From: JABHGY01 sp964525185
GTDB lineage: Bacteria > Fidelibacterota > Marinisomatia > Marinisomatales > UBA1611
Direction of reading: 5' to 3'
Length of the DNA: 64,000 nucleotides
NCBI GenBank assembly: GCA_964525185.1
Contig: CAZGFQ010000003.1
Coordinates: 1 to 64,000 of the forward strand
How positions within the stretch are numbered: position 1 is the stretch's first letter; each line of letters starts with the position of its first letter. Made by a program: the position numbers and the translations under genes. The notes under the pieces were generated by a model that saw only the letters and a program-made list of their open reading frames with translations, had not been told where the DNA came from and searched no databases. This document shows, piece by piece, positions 55,490-64,000 of the stretch.

Positions 55490-57196
55490 CTACCGTATAA
55501 TCGCCACCTTTTGGTTAAAGGATTTTTCCTGCCCTGAAATATGAATAAAATAAATGCCGCTGGATACATTTTGTCCAGTTGTATTTTTACCATACCATAA
55601 AAATTGATCTGAAGTAGGTTCATTATACATTTTTGAAAATGATGAAATTAATTGACCTAATACATTATATATGTCAATGTGAATGGTCTGGGGTGTTATT
55701 ACAAGTATATCCATATTCATTGAATTTGATTCATTGATTGAGCCATAAAAGGGATTAGGCGATAATTGAGATACACTATAATCTTCGGAATATCCTTCCG
55801 ATAATACGAAATCAAATGAATAGGATGATTGGGCATCTGACCTTGCAGTTACAACGGCCGAAATCCAGTCAATCCCTAAATCTGGGTCTATATTTATAGA
55901 TTCACCATTTCGAACAACAATATCGCCATTATTGAGAGAAAGAATCACATTCAAATCTAAATCCAGATTTGAAAAAGATTCTCCCATAATCATTAAATCC
56001 ATTGGATCGTTGGTATAAATTGAAAAATACCGACTGCCATAATCGGAAACGGAGCTTGGATGTTCGATCACTGTTTCACCGGCAAAATAATAGGTCCCAG
56101 ACATGGGTGGGTAAGAAATAGGGTAATCCAAAGCTTCCTTGTAGGTATAAGGTGCAGAAGATTCATTGTTGGATAAAAGTCGATTGGCAATCGCCATACT
56201 GGATAATGCATATTGAAAAGTGGATGAATGATCTTCTAATGCATTATGAATCGCTTCAATATCCTTTGGTGTTTCTTGATTTCCATAGGATTTGGAATAA
56301 TCCCAAATATCTTTAATTGTTTCATGTCCACCTATGTGTTCGCTAATATATTGAAAAAAAATAAATGATCCATAACATCGATAGCAGCCATTGGATTCAT
56401 CATTCAATGATTTTTCCGGATAATTAAACCACGAATTCATGTAACGATATAAATCATTAATATGGTCGTATACCACATCTTCCATCCAGACAGCAGTGGC
56501 TTCCATCATCCAAATTTCTTCATAGCAATTATAGCCAAATTGAATCGCATGAAAAAATTCATGAGCAGCCGTTACTTGTATATTTTGTAATTCAGTTTTA
56601 TCCTGAAACCAAGATGCATCATAATTATTTCGAATTTCGATATAACTTGCACATGCATTATTTTCTGTCGCTCCAGATGTGGTATAGGCTAACCCATAAT
56701 ATTGAGATGGAAGATTAGCTACGTAAATGTCATAAAGCCCTGAGCCACCTTGCAATCCATCTTCTGGAGGTGCATTGTATCCTAATGAATCAATTTCAAC
56801 CGACCAAACATACTCAAAAACATCCGCCACTTGATTAATATAATCCGAGAGTCCATCTTCATCCATATCTTCATTATTAACAGCATGTGTTCCTGTCAAG
56901 TCATAATGAATAGCGAAATGGTTTGTTTCATGCACGAGATTTAAAGAATCATTTCGAGTATGCGATACATTTTTAGACTCAAACGTGAATCCGTATTCCT
57001 TCAAATCTTGTTTAGTTTGCATTGGGAGATTTTGTCCATTCCGAAGGATTTCCAATACATGAGCAGTTCCATCTGTCGGGCCAAATTCGAATGACGTTTG
57101 CCCAAGGATTAGGTTAGCGGAAGACAGCGTTTTAGGTTGACTTGCGAGAAGGGGAAGGACAAGAAATACACTTAATCCTTTGCACATTAATTTCAA
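55490..57196 (-). CDS. Secreted metalloprotease-like protein with T9SS sorting domain (MXAN_6640-like)
   Basis: A 568-residue secreted protein on the minus strand. The zinc motif HEFFHAIQFGYN (His212, Glu213, His216) is followed 16 residues on by the EATAVWMED glutamate, a gluzincin-like pattern I recall from MXAN_6640-type proteins. A DxDxDG-like calcium loop (EDMDEDGLSDYIN) lies earlier. A C-terminal sorting domain is present (LSPNPFYGSINESN, IDIYNVLGQLIS, SSGIYFIHISG, VAIIR). It is convergent with the coiled-coil lipoprotein, separated by six bases. Confidence 0.72.
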   Translation of the reverse strand: MKLMCKGLSVFLVLPLLASQPKTLSSANLILGQTSFEFGPTDGTAHVLEILRNGQNLPMQTKQDLKEYGFTFESKNVSHTRNDSLNLVHETNHFAIHYDLTGTHAVNNEDMDEDGLSDYINQVADVFEYVWSVEIDSLGYNAPPEDGLQGGSGLYDIYVANLPSQYYGLAYTTSGATENNACASYIEIRNNYDASWFQDKTELQNIQVTAAHEFFHAIQFGYNCYEEIWMMEATAVWMEDVVYDHINDLYRYMNSWFNYPEKSLNDESNGCYRCYGSFIFFQYISEHIGGHETIKDIWDYSKSYGNQETPKDIEAIHNALEDHSSTFQYALSSMAIANRLLSNNESSAPYTYKEALDYPISYPPMSGTYYFAGETVIEHPSSVSDYGSRYFSIYTNDPMDLMIMGESFSNLDLDLNVILSLNNGDIVVRNGESINIDPDLGIDWISAVVTARSDAQSSYSFDFVLSEGYSEDYSVSQLSPNPFYGSINESNSMNMDILVITPQTIHIDIYNVLGQLISSFSKMYNEPTSDQFLWYGKNTTGQNVSSGIYFIHISGQEKSFNQKVAIIR

Positions 57197-57204
57197 TGGA
57201 ACTG

Positions 57205-57303
57205 TTAACGCTTACGTTTACGTTTAAAAAATCGATAATACAAACCCATGAGGACAAGTCCTAAGGCATAGAATAAGGCGAAGTAAAAGAAATATTCCTT
57301 CAT
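57205..57303 (-). CDS. 32-residue small membrane protein
   Basis: A frame too short for routine gene calling: MKEYFFYFALFYALGLVLMG followed by LYYRFFKRKRKR. It has one hydrophobic helix of about 20 residues and a strongly basic C-terminal tail, so it would insert with the tail in the cytoplasm. It lies between two minus-strand genes in the same direction, eight bases before the metalloprotease gene. No clear ribosome-binding site precedes the ATG. The composition is not what random AT-rich DNA would give, which supports a real gene. Confidence 0.45.
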   Translation of the reverse strand: MKEYFFYFALFYALGLVLMGLYYRFFKRKRKR

Positions 57304-57346
57304 AGACGAACAATGTTACAAATGGAATGGGCGATGTGTCAATCGA

Positions 57347-57988
57347 CTAAAAAATTTGATCCAAAATATAGGTTGAAAGTAAAATGATAATTCCAGACTG
57401 CAATTCTTTATTAGGCGTTTCAGGATCTTGGTCTTGTTGTATCAATCCAGTTACCGTTAAAGCTGTTCCTAAAAAATACCCAATCGTTTTCATGCGTTTT
57501 GACGTAAACTGGACATCCGGTTCTTTGGGCGGTAATTCTATAGTGGGCTCAATTTGCACAAGAGTATTTTGAGTGCTTTTTTCTGCAAGTATTGGAACAG
57601 AATCAACAGGGTATCTTAACGAAACCAATATTTCTGGCGGATTTTCTGATAGATAAAATTCAAATTGATCCACTTTTATGGCAAGTTTAATTCCTATTTG
57701 TGAAGATTCATTCATTGTGATGGCTTGGAAATCTCTAACAGGGTAGGAATATGCGGTATTTGCTAATCGATTGGAATCAGAAACAACATCATACAAAGTA
57801 ACATAAAACCAGTCATTCTTTGCTTTCCATCCTGTTATATTTTCTTGTGGTACAGGTTGATCTACGCGAAGGGTCATGACAAGGCCATTTTCTCGTGCTT
57901 CAATCCCAATTGATTGAACTACCGCTTGGGCAACCAATAATTGGATGAATCCTAGAAAAAAGACATATTTGATATAGTTTGAAATCAT
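57347..57988 (-). CDS. Secreted AMIN-like protein with C-terminal membrane segment
   Basis: A 213-residue protein with a signal peptide (YVFFLGFIQLLVAQAV). A beta-rich domain (residues about 25-130) resembles AMIN-type modules: QSIGIEARENGLVMTLRVDQ, then DWFYVTLYDVVSDSN and VDQFEFYLSENPPEILVSLR. A proline-rich linker follows, then hydrophobic segments near residues 170-185 and 195-212. AMIN modules often bind peptidoglycan or sit at pilus and septal complexes. It is divergent from yebC, with about 200 bases between the starts. Confidence 0.6.
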   Translation of the reverse strand: MISNYIKYVFFLGFIQLLVAQAVVQSIGIEARENGLVMTLRVDQPVPQENITGWKAKNDWFYVTLYDVVSDSNRLANTAYSYPVRDFQAITMNESSQIGIKLAIKVDQFEFYLSENPPEILVSLRYPVDSVPILAEKSTQNTLVQIEPTIELPPKEPDVQFTSKRMKTIGYFLGTALTVTGLIQQDQDPETPNKELQSGIIILLSTYILDQIF

Positions 57989-58191
57989 TCTAAAGTAATA
58001 AAACTAAGAAAAGGAAAAATAGTTTCTGCCAAAATTAAGGTGAAACATGATGTGTGTGGTAATGAATTAAAACGATTTAACCTGTTTTTCATCATTGTAG
58101 ATAAATTTCAGACAATAGAGTACCATATGAAAGCGTTTGTCGTGTCGTCATAGGATGATGTAATTTCCGCTCTCTAAATATAAGGAAATTC

Positions 58192-58935
58192 ATGGCAGGA
58201 CATAGTAAGTGGGCCAACATTAAACATCGTAAAGGTGCACAAGATGCAAAACGCGGAAAAATCTTCACAAAAATAATTAAGGAAATTACGGTTGCTGCTC
58301 GATTAGGTGGCGGTGATGTTGACGCAAATCCTAGATTACGTAAAGCAGTATCGAATGGTCGCTCAAACAATTTACCCGCGGACAATATTAAAAGAGCAAT
58401 ACAAAAAGGAACAGGCGAATTACCCGGCGTTTCTTACGAAGAAGCCACTTACGAAGGTTATGGCCCAGCAGGTGTCGCTATCATGATGGAAATTATAACA
58501 GATAATAAAAATCGAACTGTAGCTGAAATTCGTCATTTAATGAGCAAAAATAATGGCAATTTAGGCGAAAATGGGAGTGTCGCATGGATGTTTGATCGTA
58601 AAGGTCAAATTGTTATGGAGGCAACGGTTGGTAATGAAGATGCTGTCTTTGAAGATGCATTGGAAGCAGGTGCCGACGATTTTGAATCTGAAGATGGGTT
58701 TTATACTGTGTCCACCGAGCCGACACATTTGATGGATGTGCGTGATAAATTAGAAGCAAAAGGGTATGAAATTAAAAGTGCGGAATTAGATCTTATCCCA
58801 AAAAATCTTCAAAAAGTTGAATCTGACGATGTCCCAAAAATATTAAAATTAATGGATGCCTTGGAAGACAATGATGATATTAGTCATGTATACGCTAACT
58901 TCGACATTGACGATTCCGACATGCCTGTGGAATAA
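58192..58935 (+). CDS. yebC: YebC/PmpR-family protein
   Basis: A 247-residue cytoplasmic protein with the invariant N terminus MAGHSKWANIKHRKGAQDAK and the three-domain YebC fold (GGGDVDANPRLRKAV, YEGYGPAGVAIMMEIITDNK, GENGSVAWMFDRKG). Members act as transcription regulators or as translation factors that help ribosomes through proline-rich stretches. The RBS AAGGAAA precedes the ATG. It lies just upstream of ruvC, a widespread arrangement. Confidence 0.95.
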   Translation: MAGHSKWANIKHRKGAQDAKRGKIFTKIIKEITVAARLGGGDVDANPRLRKAVSNGRSNNLPADNIKRAIQKGTGELPGVSYEEATYEGYGPAGVAIMMEIITDNKNRTVAEIRHLMSKNNGNLGENGSVAWMFDRKGQIVMEATVGNEDAVFEDALEAGADDFESEDGFYTVSTEPTHLMDVRDKLEAKGYEIKSAELDLIPKNLQKVESDDVPKILKLMDALEDNDDISHVYANFDIDDSDMPVE

Positions 58936-58937
58936 TC

Positions 58938-59423
58938 GTGATTCGCGTAATCGGGATTGATCCAGGAATTGGAATTACAGGATTTGGTATTTTAGATGGA
59001 AAAAATGGAAAAACACGATTACATAGTTATGGAACCATTACACCTCCCAAAAATCAACCTATCCATGATAGGCTTAAATATTTATATAATGAAGTGCAAA
59101 AATTAATACATACATATAAACCAACTGTAATGGCTATAGAAGATTCTTTCTATAGCAAAAATGTGAAATCAGCTTTAACATTAGGACAAGCACGTGGTGC
59201 CCTTATATTAGCAGCAGCAAATGAAGGAATTGATGTTCGCCAATATGCCCCAAGAAAAGTGAAGCAATCAATTACGGGAAATGGTGCAGCAACAAAAGAA
59301 CAAATTCAATTTATGGTAACAACCATCTTGAAAATGAAAGAGCCACCATCCCCATTCGATATTTCAGATGCGATTGCTGTTGCTCTTACCTATTACAATC
59401 AAGCGAGATTTGAGAATTTATGA
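58938..59423 (+). CDS. ruvC: Holliday junction endonuclease RuvC
   Basis: A 161-residue resolvase that cuts Holliday junctions together with RuvAB. The four acidic catalytic residues are present: Asp8 (GIDPGIGITG), Glu68 (AIEDSFYSKN), Asp141 and Asp144 (DISDAIAVAL). GTG start at 58938, two bases after yebC. The stop overlaps the start of ruvA (ATGA). Confidence 0.96.
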   Translation: MIRVIGIDPGIGITGFGILDGKNGKTRLHSYGTITPPKNQPIHDRLKYLYNEVQKLIHTYKPTVMAIEDSFYSKNVKSALTLGQARGALILAAANEGIDVRQYAPRKVKQSITGNGAATKEQIQFMVTTILKMKEPPSPFDISDAIAVALTYYNQARFENL

Positions 59424-60019
59424 TTGAAACTCTCTCAGGTATTATTCAGAAAAAAACGCCACATTTTATAGTAATTAATGTCGGTGGTATTGGACTCAGA
59501 TGTGCCTGCAGCATAACGACACTTCAAAACCTTCCTAAAGAAGGAGAAAAATGTAATATTTCTACCTACCTACATGTGCGTGAAGATGTGCTTGATTTAT
59601 ATGGATTTGTCCTAGAAGAAGAGCGCCAAGCATTTTTGCTCCTGATTGGAATTAGTGGTATAGGTCCAAAGTTAGCATTAACTATTTTATCTGGCATGGA
59701 TACTAAACGGCTAAAAGACAAAATTGTATCAGGAGATGTGAGCGCCTTGACATCTATACCTGGAGTAGGACCAAAAACAGCCAAAAGAATTATTATAGAA
59801 TTAAAAGATAAATTTATAAAAATGGATTCCGATTCGTTAGGGTTTGAAGAATCAAATGAATCTGAATCAAGACTTGTTAGGGATGCAATACAAGCACTCG
59901 TGTCGCTTGGATATAAACAACAAATTGCAAGTCGTGTGCTACGGCAAATGGAGAAAGACGGGAAGACAGATGGGGATCTAGCAACAGTGATTAAACGAGC
60001 ATTAGCCAAAATAGGATAA
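59420..60019 (+). CDS. ruvA: Holliday junction branch migration protein RuvA
   Basis: A 199-residue protein with an N-terminal OB fold (IGLRCACSITTLQNLPKEGE, then CNISTYLHVREDVLDLYGF), two helix-hairpin-helix motifs (ISGIGPKLALTILSGM and IPGVGPKTAKRIIIELK) and a C-terminal RuvB-binding helical domain. It binds the junction as a tetramer and recruits RuvB. ruvB is not in the window, so the operon here is yebC-ruvC-ruvA only. Confidence 0.96.
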   Translation: MIETLSGIIQKKTPHFIVINVGGIGLRCACSITTLQNLPKEGEKCNISTYLHVREDVLDLYGFVLEEERQAFLLLIGISGIGPKLALTILSGMDTKRLKDKIVSGDVSALTSIPGVGPKTAKRIIIELKDKFIKMDSDSLGFEESNESESRLVRDAIQALVSLGYKQQIASRVLRQMEKDGKTDGDLATVIKRALAKIG

Positions 60020-60022
60020 AGA

Positions 60023-61222
60023 ATGAAATTAGCGAACCGGTTAGAAAACCTTGGAACAGAAACAGCATTTGCTGTTTCTTTATTAGCAAAATCTTGGTCA
60101 GAGAAGGGGCATAGAGTATATCCATTTCATCTTGGAGATATGAATTTACCGACACCAGAAAATATTATTGAAGCGACCATAAAAGCCATTCGGGATGGTT
60201 ACACTGGGTATGCACCTGCACAGGGTATTATGCCGCTCCGACAAGCTTTAGCGGATAATATTGGGTCTATGCGGGGTGTTGATTACACTCCGGATAATGT
60301 TGCTGTACAACCAGGTGGAAAACCAACCGTGTGGAAATTTATAGCTGTAGTTATGAATCCGGGCGATGAAGTATTATACCCGAACCCTGGATACCCAATT
60401 TATGAATCACAAATCGAATATCAAGGTGGAGTTGCTGTCCCTTATGGATATACAGAAACGTCTTCAGGGTTTGCGATAGATTTAGAAAAATTAGAAGCAT
60501 CCATTACGCCTAAAACAAAAGCGATTATTTATAATAATTATCAAAACCCAATTAGTGCTGCATCTACGAAAGAAGAAATGGAAACAATTGCTGCTCTAGC
60601 CATAAAACATGATCTTTGGGTTATGGCAGATGATGCTTATTTTGAAATACGTTACTCTGACTCGGATCCATTATCGATTGTTTCACTTCCTGGCATGAAA
60701 GAACGAACGGTGATTTTGTATACATTTTCTAAAAAATACGCCATGACTGGGTGGCGACTTGGAGCAACTGTTGGTCCTAAGCATTTTATTGACATGGTTG
60801 CAAAACTCAATGTGAACGATGAATCGTGCTCTAATCATTTTATACAACATGCTATGGTTGAAGGTCTCGTCGGAGATCAATCAGGATTTCAAGCTATTTT
60901 GCATGAATTAAAGCGAAGGAGAGATGCAGCTGTTGGAGCTTTAAATGCCATAGATGGTATTTCAATTCCAACTCCCGAAAGCACATTTTATCTTTTCCCA
61001 AATGTAACTGAAATAATGAACCGGAAAGGATTTGCGCATATTGGACAACTGCAAGAAGGGTCATTAGAAAGTACGGGAGTTTCATTTTGTACTCGAAACC
61101 ATTTTGGACGTCCCGTTGATGGTGAAAAAGATTTCTTTATAAGATTTGCATATTCTGGTATATCTGTTGAAGATATTCAAGAAGGTTTAGCCTTATTGAA
61201 AACTTACTTTGAACAATCTTGA
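60023..61222 (+). CDS. Class I/II PLP-dependent aminotransferase
   Basis: A 399-residue fold-type I aminotransferase. The Schiff-base lysine lies in FSKKYAMTGWRLG (Lys237 likely). It has the PLP-binding loop QPGGKPTVWKF, NPGYPIYES, the conserved asparagine in YNNYQNPISA, ADDAYFEIRY and a C-terminal arginine in FIRFAYSG. It is related to aspartate-, LL-diaminopimelate- and alanine-type enzymes; the true substrate pair is not decidable. The QNPISAAS form replaces the usual N-P-T-G. It follows ruvA by three bases. Confidence 0.88.
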   Translation: MKLANRLENLGTETAFAVSLLAKSWSEKGHRVYPFHLGDMNLPTPENIIEATIKAIRDGYTGYAPAQGIMPLRQALADNIGSMRGVDYTPDNVAVQPGGKPTVWKFIAVVMNPGDEVLYPNPGYPIYESQIEYQGGVAVPYGYTETSSGFAIDLEKLEASITPKTKAIIYNNYQNPISAASTKEEMETIAALAIKHDLWVMADDAYFEIRYSDSDPLSIVSLPGMKERTVILYTFSKKYAMTGWRLGATVGPKHFIDMVAKLNVNDESCSNHFIQHAMVEGLVGDQSGFQAILHELKRRRDAAVGALNAIDGISIPTPESTFYLFPNVTEIMNRKGFAHIGQLQEGSLESTGVSFCTRNHFGRPVDGEKDFFIRFAYSGISVEDIQEGLALLKTYFEQS

Positions 61223-62312
61223 ATTAAAGCAATCACCCCTTCATAATCGTCACGTTGCACTGGGATGTAAAATGGCCCCATTTGCTGGTTTCTCGATGCC
61301 AATTCAATATGATGGTATTGTGAAAGAACATGATTCAGTTAGAAATAATGCGGGTCTTTTTGATGTAAGTCATATGGGTGAAATACATATTTCAGGTCCT
61401 GGAGCTGAATCATATCTTGATTTATTAACAATTAATGCTTTATCTAACCTAGAAATTGGACAAGCTCAATATACTGCAATGTGCAAGGATGACGGTGGTA
61501 TTATAGACGATGTGATTCTTTATAAATATGAAAATCATTTCATGATGGTAACGAATGCAGGGAATCATGAGAAAGATTTATCCTGGCTTAAATCTCATCA
61601 ACCGAAAGATGTCATTATTCATGATAAAAGCCAATTCATTGGATTGATTGCTATTCAAGGTCCTAAGGCGCGAGACATATTGCAAAAATGTACATCTGAA
61701 GATTTAAGCCAAATTCAATTTTATCATTTCATTGAAGGTGAAATATCGGGACATTCCGGAACAATTTCTCGTACAGGTTATACAGGTGAATTGGGATTTG
61801 AATTATATTTTAATTCGGAACATATTTCAGCCATATGGGACCAATTAATGGTTGCTGGCGCATCCTATGGACTTCAGCCTGCTGGCCTAGGAGCAAGAGA
61901 TACGCTTAGAATGGAAATGAAATATTGTTTGTATGGAAATGACATTAATGAAGATACTCATCCATTAGAAGCAGGATTAGGATGGATTACTAAAATGACT
62001 AAAAACCAATTTATTGGGAAAGATTCACTTATAATTAAAAAGGCAAACTTAACAAGACGACTCTTATCATTTGAAATGACAGAACGTGCCATTCCGAGGA
62101 AAGGCAATTTGATTTATTTTAATAATGAACACATTGGATTTGTAACAAGTGGTACTCAGTCGCCGTCACTAAAGAAGGGAATAGGACTAGGGTATATTCA
62201 TAAACCCTTTGACAAAATAGGACAAATTATTGAGATTGATATTCGCGGAAAAAGGAAAGAAGCGCTCATTGTGAACCCTCCTTTTTATAAAAATGGCACA
62301 TATTTGAATTAG
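61209..62312 (+). CDS. gcvT: Aminomethyltransferase GcvT (glycine cleavage T protein)
   Basis: A 367-residue folate-dependent enzyme that takes the aminomethyl group from lipoylated GcvH, making methylene-tetrahydrofolate and ammonia. The N terminus LKQSPLHNRHVALGCKMAPF aligns with other GcvT proteins and supports the TTG start at 61209, 14 bases inside the aminotransferase gene. Further marks: FDVSHMGEIHISGPGA, GGIIDDVILYKYE, ISRTGYTGELGFELYF and AGLGARDTLRMEMKYCLYGN. gcvH and gcvP are not in the window. Confidence 0.93.
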   Translation: MNNLELKQSPLHNRHVALGCKMAPFAGFSMPIQYDGIVKEHDSVRNNAGLFDVSHMGEIHISGPGAESYLDLLTINALSNLEIGQAQYTAMCKDDGGIIDDVILYKYENHFMMVTNAGNHEKDLSWLKSHQPKDVIIHDKSQFIGLIAIQGPKARDILQKCTSEDLSQIQFYHFIEGEISGHSGTISRTGYTGELGFELYFNSEHISAIWDQLMVAGASYGLQPAGLGARDTLRMEMKYCLYGNDINEDTHPLEAGLGWITKMTKNQFIGKDSLIIKKANLTRRLLSFEMTERAIPRKGNLIYFNNEHIGFVTSGTQSPSLKKGIGLGYIHKPFDKIGQIIEIDIRGKRKEALIVNPPFYKNGTYLN

Positions 62313-62388
62313 AAATATGATATTTAATGCTACTCAATCGACTGTAATCCCTATATTTAAGGTAAAATTAAAATTTGTCTTATGAAAA

Positions 62389-62413
62389 AGAGCCGTGTAA
62401 TTTCCAAGGCTCT
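62389..62413 (+). promoter_or_regulatory. Leader hairpin upstream of ffh
   Basis: A six-base-pair inverted repeat (AGAGCC at 62389-62394 and GGCTCT at 62408-62413) lies about 18 bases before the ffh start. No T run follows, so it is not a standard terminator. It may be a weak gcvT terminator or a structure in the ffh leader. Confidence 0.25.
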
Positions 62414-62430
62414 AAACCTATTGAAAAACA

Positions 62431-63762
62431 ATGTTTGACCAAATAACAGATAAATTTGATTCTGTATTCCGAAACCTGCGTGGACTAGGAAAAATTACAG
62501 ATCGAAACATAAGCGATACTACGCGAGAAGTTCGTCGTGTCCTATTGGATGCGGATGTGAATTTTCGTGTGGCTCGTGATTTTATCAAAAGAGTGCAGGA
62601 GAGAGCTCAAGGAACTAAAGTTACTAAGTCAGTAAAGCCAGGCCAACAGTTCATAAAAATTATTCATGATGAAATGATTCAATTGTTAGGTGGATCTGCA
62701 CAAGATTTAGAATTAAAACAAAATCCATCCGTCATATTGATGGCAGGATTACAAGGATCTGGGAAAACAACATCTACTGCTAAACTTGGTCATTTATTAA
62801 AGAAGCAAGGGAAAAACGTTTTACTCGTGGCTGCAGATGTATATCGTCCGGCGGCAATAGACCAATTGAAGAAAATGGGAGAATTGACAAATATTCCAGT
62901 TTATGACGAAGGAACGGGTAATCCTGTGGTCATTTGCAAAAATGCTATTTCTCATGCGAAGGCACATCAATTAGATGTTGTCATTTTAGATACAGCGGGT
63001 CGGCTACATGTTGACGGAGAAATGATGATGGAGATTCAAGCAATTGCTGAAGATTCCACTCCAGATGAAATTTTGTTTGTTGCTGATGGAATGACGGGTC
63101 AGGATGCTGTGAATTCAGCAAAAGTTTTTAACGAAGCATTATCATTATCAGGTGTTATTTTAACTAAAATGGATGGCGATGCTCGTGGTGGAGCAGCTGT
63201 TTCAATCCGTGAAGTAACGGGTAAACCAATAAAATTTATAGGTGTATCTGAAAAAATAGATGGATTGCAACTTTTTGATCCTAAACGAATAGCTGATCGC
63301 ATACTAGGATTTGGCGATGTTGTTTCATTGGTTGAAAAAGCCCAAACACTTGTTGATGAAAAAGATGCTGAAATTCTTCGAAAAAAAATGATGAAAAATA
63401 CATTCAATTTGGAAGATTTTCGGAATCAAATGCACCAGTTGAAAAAAATGGGTTCTATGAAGCAAATCATGGGTATGATGCCAGGTGTGAATAAAAAAAT
63501 GTTAAAGGGCATGAATTTAAACGATAAACAAATGGATTGGACTGAAGCTATTATTAATTCCATGACATTAGATGAACGCTCAAACCCTAAAATGATTAAT
63601 GGGAGTCGACGGATGAGAATCAGTAAAGGATCCGGTCGCCCTGTTCACGAAATTAATGCATTAATAAAACAATTTGCAGAAATGCAGAAAATGATGAAAA
63701 AATTTGGTAATATGAAATCACCAAAACTCCCAGGAATGGGATCTTTTGTAGGAATTAACTAA
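62431..63762 (+). CDS. ffh: Signal recognition particle protein Ffh
   Basis: A 443-residue SRP54 GTPase that binds 4.5S RNA and signal peptides and delivers ribosomes to FtsY. The N domain is followed by the G domain: P-loop GLQGSGKTT (residues 106-114), DVYRPAAIDQLKKMG, DTAGRLHVDGEMM and TKMDGDARGGAAVS. The methionine-rich M domain follows (MKQIMGMMPGVNKKM, then RRMRISKGSGRPVHEINALI). The rpsP gene starts 12 bases after its stop, the conserved ffh-rpsP order. Confidence 0.97.
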   Translation: MFDQITDKFDSVFRNLRGLGKITDRNISDTTREVRRVLLDADVNFRVARDFIKRVQERAQGTKVTKSVKPGQQFIKIIHDEMIQLLGGSAQDLELKQNPSVILMAGLQGSGKTTSTAKLGHLLKKQGKNVLLVAADVYRPAAIDQLKKMGELTNIPVYDEGTGNPVVICKNAISHAKAHQLDVVILDTAGRLHVDGEMMMEIQAIAEDSTPDEILFVADGMTGQDAVNSAKVFNEALSLSGVILTKMDGDARGGAAVSIREVTGKPIKFIGVSEKIDGLQLFDPKRIADRILGFGDVVSLVEKAQTLVDEKDAEILRKKMMKNTFNLEDFRNQMHQLKKMGSMKQIMGMMPGVNKKMLKGMNLNDKQMDWTEAIINSMTLDERSNPKMINGSRRMRISKGSGRPVHEINALIKQFAEMQKMMKKFGNMKSPKLPGMGSFVGIN

Positions 63763-63774
63763 GGAGAAAACGCG

Positions 63775-64000
63775 TTGGCGACTAAAATTAGATTTAAACG
63801 TATTGGAAGACGAAACAGACCATTCTACAGAATGGTTGCTATTGATTCTCGGAAACGGCGAGATGGAGCAGCGATTGAAGAGTTAGGATGGCTTAACCCG
63901 ATTGATAAAGAAAAATCATATTCTTTAAAGGAAGATCGAATTCTATATTGGCTAGGAGAGGGAGCGACCCCATCAGATGCAGCTCATGCTTTATTGAAAA
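63775..64000 (+). CDS. rpsP: 30S ribosomal protein S16, 5' part
   Basis: It starts at TTG 63775 with AAGGAG eight bases upstream and is cut by the window end after about 75 residues. The sequence ATKIRFKRIGRRNRPFYRMV followed by AIDSRKRRDGAAIEELGWLN is typical bS16, which binds the 5' domain of 16S rRNA. The following LGEGATPSDAAHALLK is near the usual C terminus (about 80-90 residues). Confidence 0.96.
   Translation, partial: MATKIRFKRIGRRNRPFYRMVAIDSRKRRDGAAIEELGWLNPIDKEKSYSLKEDRILYWLGEGATPSDAAHALLK

Noticed and set aside
59566..60009. A 147-residue minus-strand open frame.
   Set aside because: It is antisense to ruvA, with serine-rich composition typical of a shadow frame and no ribosome-binding site.

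Overview
This is an AT-rich bacterial chromosome segment from a diderm of the Fibrobacteres-Chlorobi-Bacteroidetes (FCB) group, most likely Candidatus Marinimicrobia (SAR406) or a close relative. The lineage call is an inference. It rests on the low GC content, seven secreted proteins that end in a type IX secretion (T9SS) type A sorting domain with the YPNPFNP/FPNPF motif and a GVYFI/GIFFYQ ending, many lipoproteins, a Gram-negative type IV pilus system, and ordinary housekeeping genes (ruvC-ruvA, ffh-rpsP). TTG is used as a start codon unusually often. Genes are tightly packed: many pairs overlap by four bases (ATGA or TTGA) and no stretch over 300 bases lacks a gene. The longest intergenic stretch is about 200 bases, at 57989-58191.

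Layout. 1-92: 3' part of tRNA-Ser(GGA) and its terminator. 157-3215: a frameshifted sialidase-like secreted protein and small stress, zinc-ribbon and PEGA proteins. 3270-8773: a TPR lipoprotein followed by a housekeeping string (dihydroorotate dehydrogenase, trmL, rlpA, lipid kinase, cdsA). 8793-15452: a seven-gene operon joining a MutL/GlmL-like ASKHA ATPase, a barrel-sandwich plus KOW protein, a small protein and four membrane proteins. No glutamate mutase genes are present, and this is the best candidate here for an undescribed system. 15570-20341: two T9SS cargo proteins, one of them a 1318-residue M6 metalloprotease. 20487-36570: a near-complete type IV pilus locus (pilin, pilT, three minor-pilin-like genes, pilM, pilN, pilO, a PilP-like gene, pilQ, an invasin-like lipoprotein, pilB, pilC, prepilin peptidase), followed directly by a gingipain-like protein with a dockerin end. 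A 100-N scaffold gap lies inside it and its flanks are identical over 55 bp. 40195-45853: pgsB-pgsC-pgsW for poly-gamma-glutamate, followed by a secreted protein, an outer-membrane barrel and a lipoprotein. 45864-57988: secreted beta-propeller, M14 carboxypeptidase, C25-like and metalloprotease cargo, with a glutaredoxin, a coiled-coil lipoprotein and a 32-residue membrane protein. 58192-64000: yebC-ruvC-ruvA, an aminotransferase, gcvT, ffh and the start of rpsP.

How the genes fit together. The window describes a bacterium with a heavily decorated surface. It exports proteases and beta-propellers through T9SS (no machinery genes are in the window), assembles a retractile type IV pilus (PilB and PilT both present), and probably makes a poly-gamma-glutamate polymer. 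The seven-gene ATPase/membrane operon has no assignable function from sequence alone.
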